DNA from: Modestobacter sp.
Lineage (GTDB): Bacteria > Actinomycetota > Actinomycetes > Mycobacteriales > Geodermatophilaceae
Direction of reading: 5' to 3'
DNA: 10,948 nucleotides
Assembly (NCBI GenBank): GCA_025966175.1
Contig: JAOPVN010000270.1
Location: 1 to 10,948, forward strand
This document shows positions 6,529 through 10,948 of this stretch, one piece after another. Both the position numbers and the translations under genes were made by a program. The notes beneath the pieces are model-generated. The model was given only the letters and a program-made list of their open reading frames with translations, was not told where the DNA came from and made no database searches. Position 1 is the stretch's first letter. Each line of letters starts with the position of its first letter.

Positions 6529-8096
6529 TACGTTGTCGCCACTCGCGGTTGGGTCGCCGACTCGGGCATCGGCGTCGATGTCCACCGCCGGGACCGGCGG
6601 GAGGCGACCAGGTACCGCGCGGCGCACCCCAGGAGCACCGCGATCAAGGTCCCGAGCACCAACTGGTCGGCCAGTGGCCGACCGAGCTCGGACAGCGTGG
6701 GCTGACCACCGGGCAGGGTGGCGAACAGCAGCGCCACGGAGAGCACGGCGACCAGGAGCCGCTCCCGCGGACGTCCGGCAGCCGCGAGGACGACGACCGG
6801 CCACAGCGCGTACCAGGGCCACAGGACGGGGCCGGCGGCCATCAGGACGAGCAGGACCCAGCCGGCGACCCGCGCCAGGCCCCACGCCGGCAGCCGGGTC
6901 AGCAGGAGCAGGCAGACCACCGCGCCCGCTGCGGAGACGACGAGCCGGACGGTGCCCACGGGAGGGTCGGCCTCGTGCAGGACGACGGCCAGGGCGTTGG
7001 CCGGCGCCATCGGGTCGATCGCCCGGCCCGGGGCCAGCAGCGTGCCCAGCCAGCCCCAGCCGTAGCCGGCGATCTGCGAGAGGAGCACGAAGGCGCCGGT
7101 GCCGACGCCACCGGCGAGCACGAGCGCCCGGAGACGGTCGCGCCGGCCGGTCTGCCGGCGGGCGAGGTCGACACCGATCACCAGGACGGCGGCCAGCGCG
7201 GTCACCTTGACCCCGGCGCCGATCCCGCACAGCGCCGCACCCCACAACGGGTGGTTCGCCGAGGCCAGCAGCAGGCCCGGCACGACCAGCGCCATCATCA
7301 GCACGTCGTTGTGGTTGCCCGAGACGGCGTTGACCAGCACGAGGGGGTTGACCACCCCCAGCCAGACCGCCCGCCGCGAGTCCACGCCCCACCGCTCGGC
7401 GAGCCGACCGACGGAGAACGCCAGGGACGCCCAGGCGGCCACCGAGAGCACCCGCAGGGCCACCAGCACCGACAGCAGGTCCTCGGAGAACAGCTTGGAC
7501 AGCCCCGCGAGCAGCGCGAGGAAGGGCGGGCTGTACGGCGTCGGGCTGTTCCGCCAGAACGGCTCGACCCCCCGGACCGCCGGGATGTCGCCGGCGGCCC
7601 CGGGCCCGGACACGTAGGGGTCGACCCCGTGCTGGATGGCGGCACCGATCGCCGTGTAGGCGTAGGCGTCAGGGCTGAACAACGGCGGAGCCAGCAGCAG
7701 CGGCACGACCCAGACGACCCCGACCAGCAGGAGCGCGCGGACCGAGCCGCCCCGCCGGGCCGCGAGGCCGGCCAGCAGCCAGCCGACCGCCCAGACCCCC
7801 AGCGCGACGAAGTTGGCCACCTCGGCACGGTCGCCGACCACGCCGGCGGCGAGGAGGCGCGGCGCCGGCTCGTAGAACCACAGGTCGGGCGCGGCCAGAT
7901 GACTGCCCAGGCTGGGTCCGGCCATCGCCAGGTAGCCGGTGGCCGCGGTCCCGAGCACCGCGGCGGCCAGCAGGAGGACGGGGGCGCCTGTGCGGTCCCG
8001 GCCCGTCCGGTCGTCGGGAGGTGCGGTGTCCGGCCGCGAGCCGCGGTCCGCCTGCGTGATGACGACGAGCTCCTGATTCTGCAGTGGACGACGCAC
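6528..8096 (-). CDS. mptB: Polyprenol-phosphomannose-dependent alpha-1,6-mannosyltransferase, MptB-like (GT-C)
   Basis: Polytopic membrane protein of about 522 aa. It is expected to extend a mannan chain, such as a lipomannan core or cell-wall polysaccharide, on the outer face using polyprenyl-phosphate mannose. After about 37 hydrophilic residues the first membrane segment is at 38-58. The catalytic loop reads LFSPDAYAY (139-147), with Asp143 as the likely base, then HGVDPY (156-161). NSPTPYSPP (183-191) and NPLVLVNAVSGNHND (250-264) are MptA/MptB-family hallmarks. About twelve segments follow to residue 500, and the tail is basic. The start is uncertain. The GTG at 8096 is the closest in-frame canonical codon before the domain but has no good Shine-Dalgarno sequence, whereas an AGGAG at 8074-8070 points to an ATC codon at 8060. 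MptB rather than another GT87-like enzyme is a moderate call. Confidence 0.75.
   Translation of the reverse strand: MRRPLQNQELVVITQADRGSRPDTAPPDDRTGRDRTGAPVLLLAAAVLGTAATGYLAMAGPSLGSHLAAPDLWFYEPAPRLLAAGVVGDRAEVANFVALGVWAVGWLLAGLAARRGGSVRALLLVGVVWVVPLLLAPPLFSPDAYAYTAIGAAIQHGVDPYVSGPGAAGDIPAVRGVEPFWRNSPTPYSPPFLALLAGLSKLFSEDLLSVLVALRVLSVAAWASLAFSVGRLAERWGVDSRRAVWLGVVNPLVLVNAVSGNHNDVLMMALVVPGLLLASANHPLWGAALCGIGAGVKVTALAAVLVIGVDLARRQTGRRDRLRALVLAGGVGTGAFVLLSQIAGYGWGWLGTLLAPGRAIDPMAPANALAVVLHEADPPVGTVRLVVSAAGAVVCLLLLTRLPAWGLARVAGWVLLVLMAAGPVLWPWYALWPVVVLAAAGRPRERLLVAVLSVALLFATLPGGQPTLSELGRPLADQLVLGTLIAVLLGCAARYLVASRRSRRWTSTPMPESATQPRVATT
8070..8074 (-). promoter_or_regulatory. Good Shine-Dalgarno sequence with no canonical start codon behind it
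   Basis: On the minus strand AGGAG (8074-8070) is followed by CTC GTC GTC ATC in the mptB-like frame. No ATG, GTG or TTG lies at suitable spacing; ATC at 8060-8058 is nine bases on. Either initiation uses AUC, or the gene starts at GTG 8096 and the AGGAG is coincidental. Confidence 0.3.
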
Positions 8097-8222
8097 ACCG
8101 ACGGACGCCGTCGCCGAACTCCGGGCCCCGTGGTCCGCTGTCCTCGGCGGGCGCACACCCGGAGGACGCGCGCGGCAGTCCTGCGCTGGGTCACGAGGGT
8201 CGCGTGAGCCGCACAGGACCCT

Positions 8223-8247
8223 AACAGCCACTCTGACCTGCCGTTCC
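8223..8247 (-). promoter_or_regulatory. Candidate ECF-type promoter (GGAAC-N17-GTT) for the mptB-ppm1 operon
   Basis: On the minus strand GGAAC (8247-8243) and GTT (8225-8223) are separated by 17 bases. This resembles the SigH/SigR class of actinobacterial ECF promoters (GGAAC/T, about 17-20 bases, GTT). A TANNNT-type TAGGGT (8223-8218) overlaps the same spot, so a housekeeping promoter is an alternative. The leader to GTG 8096 would be about 115-120 nt. The motifs are short and could arise by chance. Confidence 0.3.
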
Positions 8248-8266
8248 GCCCCTCTGCGATCTCGCA

Positions 8267-8284
8267 CGGCCGCCGCGGCGGCCG
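8267..8284. repeat. Perfect 18-bp GC palindrome downstream of meaB
   Basis: CGGCCGCCGCGGCGGCCG is its own reverse complement. It lies 43 bp past the meaB stop and about 170 bp before the mptB-like start, on the same strand. It could fold as part of a terminator for the mutB-meaB transcript, but it has no loop of its own and no U-tract. All-GC palindromes of this length also arise by chance in such DNA. Apart from this and the candidate promoter, I see nothing in the 230 bp between the two genes. Confidence 0.35.
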
Positions 8285-8326
8285 GAGACCACGCCGGGTC
8301 GCTGGCCGGCAGGAGGAGAGCGCGAC

Positions 8327-9364
8327 TCAGCTCGACGCGTCGGCCGCCGCGCCGTCGCTGCTCGGCCGGGAGGGCAACCTGCCCAGAAACGTGTCCAGCA
8401 CCTGCCGGGCGGCCAGCGCAGGGGTGAGCTCCCCGGCCAGCACCGCGGCCTCCAGCTCCGGTGCGGTGGCGCGTACCCCCGGGTGGGCGCGCAACTGGTG
8501 CTCCAGCCCGTCGCGCACCATCTGCCAGACCCAGCGGACCTGCTGCGCGCGCCGCCGTTCGGCCAGCTCGCCCGACGCCCGCATCCGCTCCTGGTGCTCG
8601 ACCAGCTTCGCCCAGACGCCGTCGAGGCCCTCGCCGGTCAGCCCGGCACAGGTCAGCACCGGCACGTCCCACCCGTCCGCGCCGTGCCCACGCAGCATCC
8701 GGATCGCCCCGGCCAGCTCGCGGGCGGCCCGGCGGGCGTCCACCTCACCGGGGCCGTCGGCCTTGTTGACCGCGATGACGTCGGCGATCTCCAGGATCCC
8801 GCGCTTGATGCCCTGCAGCTGGTCGCCGGTGCGGGCCAGCGTCAGGAACAGGAAGGAGTCGACCATCTCCGCGACGGTCACCTCGGACTGCCCGACGCCG
8901 ACGGTCTCGACCAGGACGACGTCGTAGCCGGCCGCCTCGACCACGACCATCGACTCCCGGGTCGCCTGCGCCACCCCACCCAGCGTGCCCGCGGTCGGCG
9001 CGGGGCGGATGAACGCGGCCGGGTCGACGGCGAGCCGGGCCATCCGGGTCTTGTCGCCCAGGATCGACCCGCCCGAGCGTGCCGACGACGGATCGACGGC
9101 GAGGACGGCGACCTTCGAGCCGCCCGCGGTCAGGTCGACCCCCAGCTGGTCGATGAACGTCGACTTCCCCACCCCGGGCACCCCGCTGATGCCGACCCGG
9201 CGCGCTCCCCCCGCGTGCGGCAGCAGGGCGACGAGCAGCTCCTGCGCGGCCTCCCGGTGGTCGGCCCGGCGCGACTCGACCAGCGTGATGGCGCGCGCCA
9301 TCGCCCGCCGGTCGCCGGAGAGCACCCCCTCGCTGAGCCCGGCAACGTCGACCGGCCGGCTCAC
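8327..9364 (-). CDS. meaB: Methylmalonyl-CoA mutase-associated GTPase MeaB
   Basis: G3E-family GTPase of 345 aa that gates cobalamin loading and protects methylmalonyl-CoA mutase. The Walker A/G1 motif GVPGVGKST is at 61-69. The MeaB signature DPSSARSGGSILGDKTRM (91-108) follows, then VETVGVGQSE (152-161, G3/Walker B region), the switch segment ARTGDQLQGIKRG (177-189) and NKAD (200-203, G4). The C-terminal helical part (about 280-335) is the expected dimerisation arm. Length is usual for the family, and all key residues are present. The GTG start at 9364 (N-terminus MSRPVDVAGLSEG) is preferred because the family begins just before this helix and a GGGGG stretch lies seven bases upstream. A longer frame to 9460 would overlap mutB and read through the palindrome. 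It is downstream of mutB with a 43-bp gap, the standard operon order. Confidence 0.95.
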   Translation of the reverse strand: MSRPVDVAGLSEGVLSGDRRAMARAITLVESRRADHREAAQELLVALLPHAGGARRVGISGVPGVGKSTFIDQLGVDLTAGGSKVAVLAVDPSSARSGGSILGDKTRMARLAVDPAAFIRPAPTAGTLGGVAQATRESMVVVEAAGYDVVLVETVGVGQSEVTVAEMVDSFLFLTLARTGDQLQGIKRGILEIADVIAVNKADGPGEVDARRAARELAGAIRMLRGHGADGWDVPVLTCAGLTGEGLDGVWAKLVEHQERMRASGELAERRRAQQVRWVWQMVRDGLEHQLRAHPGVRATAPELEAAVLAGELTPALAARQVLDTFLGRLPSRPSSDGAAADASS

Positions 9365-9374
9365 GCGGGCCCCC

Positions 9375-9404
9375 GTCCCGCCAAAATGGCCAATTTGGCG
9401 GGAC
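9375..9404. repeat. Near-perfect 30-bp inverted repeat between mutB and meaB
   Basis: Arms GTCCCGCCAAA (9375-9385) and TTTGGCGGGAC (9394-9404) pair perfectly. The eight central bases ATGGCCAA pair except at the outermost position, so the 30 bp are one palindrome with a single mismatch. The centre is AT-rich in a very GC-rich neighbourhood. It fills most of the mutB-meaB gap and would form a strong RNA hairpin just before the meaB start. It could be an intercistronic stabiliser or attenuator, or a copy of a dispersed palindromic repeat. Confidence 0.8.
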
Positions 9405-9420
9405 CGGTCACGAGTGACCG
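9405..9420. repeat. Second inverted repeat abutting the first, spanning the mutB stop
   Basis: CGGTCAC (9405-9411) and GTGACCG (9414-9420) are perfect 7-bp arms around GA. The repeat begins at the base after the 30-bp palindrome and includes the mutB TGA (9408-9410). In mRNA it gives a short hairpin stacked directly on the larger one. Confidence 0.65.
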
Positions 9421-10948
9421 AGGCGGTCGGACAGCGTGCGCAGCAGGTCCTGCGCGGCATCGGCGATGACCGTGCCGGGTGGGAACACGGCGACCGCGCC
9501 CATCTCCTTCAGCGTCGGGACGTCGTCGGGCGGGATGACCCCGCCGACCACGATCAGGACGTCGTCGGCACCGAGCTCGGCGAGCGCGTCCCGCAGCGCC
9601 GGCACCAGCGTGAGGTGCCCGGCGGCCAGCGAGGAGACCCCGACGACGTGCACGTCGGCCTCCACCGCCTGCCGCGCGACCTCCTCCGGCGTCTGGAACA
9701 GCGGGCCCACGTCGACGTCGAAGCCGAGGTCGGCGAAGGCCGTGGCGATGACCTTCTGCCCGCGGTCGTGGCCGTCCTGGCCCATCTTCGCGACCAGGAT
9801 GCGGGGGCGTCGACCCTCCGCCTCCTCGAACGCCGCCGCCATGCGACGGGTCTCCTCCACGGGCGCGGAGCCTCCTGCCTCGTCGCGGTACACGCCGGAG
9901 ATGGTGCGCACCTGCCCGGCGTGCCGGCCGTAGACCTCCTCCAGCGCGTCGGAGATCTCCCCCACCGTCGCCTTGGCCCGGGCCGCGTCCACGGCGAGCT
10001 TGAGCAGGTTCGAGTCCAGGTCGCTGCCCCGCCGTCCCTCCGCGGCGGCGCGCGCCGCGTCGGTGAGCCGGCGCAGCGACTCCTGCACCGCACCCGCGTC
10101 CCGGGAGGCCCGCAGCTCGGCCAGCTTCGCCTTCTGCTGGGCCAGCACGTCGGCGTTGTCGACCTTGAGCACCTCGACCGCCTCGTCGGCGTCGACCCGG
10201 TACTTGTTGACGCCGATCACCGGCTGGCGGCCGGAGTCGATCCGCGCCTGGGTGCGGGCGGCGGCCTCCTCGATCCGCAGCTTCGGGATGCCGTCGTCGA
10301 TCGCCTGCGCCATGCCGCCGTGCTCGGCGACCTCCTGGATGTGTGCCCACGCGCGACGGGCCAGGTCGTAGGTCAGCCGCTCCACGTAGGCCGAGCCGCC
10401 CCACGGGTCGATGACCCGCGTCGTCCCCGACTCCTGCTGCAGCAGCAGCTGGGTGTTGCGGGCGATCCGGGCGGAGAAGTCGGTCGGCAGCGCCAGCGCC
10501 TCGTCCAGGGCGTTGGTGTGCAGCGACTGGGTGTGCCCCTGGGTGGCGGCCATCGCCTCCAGGCAGGTACGGACGACGTTGTTGTAGACGTCCTGCGCGG
10601 TCAGCGACCAGCCCGAGGTCTGCGAGTGGGTGCGCAGCGACATCGACTTGTCCTTCTGCGCGCCGGCCTCCTTGACCAGCTTGGCCCACAGCAGCCGCCC
10701 GGCGCGCAGCTTCGCGACCTCCATGAAGAAGTTCATGCCGATGCCCCAGAAGAAGCTCAGCCGGGGTGCGAAGACGTCGACGTCCAGCCCCGCCGCCTTG
10801 CCCGCCTGCAGGTACTCCACCCCGTCGGCCAGCGTGTAGGCCAGCTCCAGGTCGGCCGTCGCCCCGGCCTCCTGGATGTGGTAGCCGGAGATGGAGATCG
10901 AGTTGAACCGCGGCATCTGCGTCGAGGTGAACGCGAAGATGTCGCTGA
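9408..10948 (-). CDS. mutB: Methylmalonyl-CoA mutase large subunit, C-terminal 512 residues (5' end outside the window)
   Basis: Adenosylcobalamin-dependent isomerase interconverting (R)-methylmalonyl-CoA and succinyl-CoA, with propionyl-CoA metabolism as the usual context. The frame is open to the right edge, so about the first 200 residues of a typical 720-730 aa subunit are missing. The visible part begins in the TIM barrel. PRFNSISISGYH at visible residues 12-23 ends at the active-site His (His244 in the Propionibacterium enzyme). RTHSQTSGWSLT and LHTNALDEALALPTDFSARIA follow as substrate-binding segments, then a linker. The C-terminal B12 domain has GQDGHDRG, whose His (codon 9770-9768) is the lower cobalt ligand, then SSLAAGH and VVGGVIPPDD. 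All catalytic residues in view are intact, marking this as the active large subunit and not MutA. The partner mutA would lie beyond the right edge. meaB follows 43 bp after the stop. Confidence 0.95.
   Translation of the reverse strand, partial: SDIFAFTSTQMPRFNSISISGYHIQEAGATADLELAYTLADGVEYLQAGKAAGLDVDVFAPRLSFFWGIGMNFFMEVAKLRAGRLLWAKLVKEAGAQKDKSMSLRTHSQTSGWSLTAQDVYNNVVRTCLEAMAATQGHTQSLHTNALDEALALPTDFSARIARNTQLLLQQESGTTRVIDPWGGSAYVERLTYDLARRAWAHIQEVAEHGGMAQAIDDGIPKLRIEEAAARTQARIDSGRQPVIGVNKYRVDADEAVEVLKVDNADVLAQQKAKLAELRASRDAGAVQESLRRLTDAARAAAEGRRGSDLDSNLLKLAVDAARAKATVGEISDALEEVYGRHAGQVRTISGVYRDEAGGSAPVEETRRMAAAFEEAEGRRPRILVAKMGQDGHDRGQKVIATAFADLGFDVDVGPLFQTPEEVARQAVEADVHVVGVSSLAAGHLTLVPALRDALAELGADDVLIVVGGVIPPDDVPTLKEMGAVAVFPPGTVIADAAQDLLRTLSDRLGHS

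Noticed and set aside
6549..8207. Plus-strand open frame of 552 codons opposite the mptB-like gene
   Set aside because: The composition is dominated by Gly, Arg, Gln and Asp, with no recognisable motif. It is an antisense shadow of a membrane-protein gene.
9365..9460. Longer N-terminus for MeaB starting inside mutB
   Set aside because: It would translate the palindrome and mutB tail as a Cys/Arg-rich leader not expected in the family. The GTG at 9364 has a plausible ribosome site.
9361..10689. Second minus-strand frame of 442 codons over mutB
   Set aside because: It is offset from the mutB frame, Arg/Gly-rich and motif-free. mutB accounts for the region.
1..10948. CRISPR array, mobile element, tRNA/rRNA, defence or secretion system
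   Set aside because: No regularly spaced repeats, transposase or integrase motifs, tRNA-like cloverleaf or known defence genes were seen on either strand.

Overview
The window is high-GC chromosomal DNA with actinobacterial character. Coding frames use G/C almost without exception at third positions. GTG starts are common, and two genes look leaderless. LpdA, MptB-like, Ppm1-like, MutB and MeaB proteins appear together. The gene set and style would fit Geodermatophilaceae (Blastococcus, Geodermatophilus, Modestobacter) or a close relative, but that placement is inference. Seven genes are complete and one (mutB) runs off the right edge. I see no tRNA, rRNA, CRISPR array, insertion sequence, phage gene or integron.

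Left part (2-4127). On the minus strand lie a secreted zinc metallopeptidase of metzincin type with two tandem C-terminal 'GW-DPD' modules, and upstream of it lpdA, an NAD(P)H-quinone dehydrogenase that lacks the redox disulfide and the His-Glu pair of true disulfide reductases. Divergent from lpdA is a gamma-glutamylcyclotransferase-like gene. The 108-bp divergent region holds a perfect 15-bp palindrome that overlaps a plausible lpdA -35 box and sits about 41 bp before the leaderless start of the other gene.

Middle part (4194-8326). A GT117/DUF2723-type GT-C membrane protein (plus strand) converges on a two-gene minus-strand operon through a strong shared hairpin terminator. The operon is mptB-like mannosyltransferase, then polyprenol-phosphate-mannose synthase, and the two genes overlap by one base (TAGTG). 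The synthase would make the lipid-linked mannose that the MptB-like enzyme, and possibly the GT117 protein, consume outside the membrane. This is a small envelope-mannosylation locus.

Right part (8327-10948). mutB (methylmalonyl-CoA mutase large subunit, N-terminus outside the window) is followed by meaB, its G-protein chaperone. These belong to the propionate/methylmalonyl-CoA pathway. Two abutting inverted repeats, one nearly perfect over 30 bp and unusually AT-rich in its middle, fill the gap between the two genes and include the mutB stop codon.

Most of the window is ordinary metabolism and envelope biosynthesis. I did not find an undescribed multi-gene system. The observations most worth a second look are the intercistronic palindromes, the operator-like palindrome, the modular protease and the missing start codon behind a good Shine-Dalgarno sequence in the mptB-like gene.
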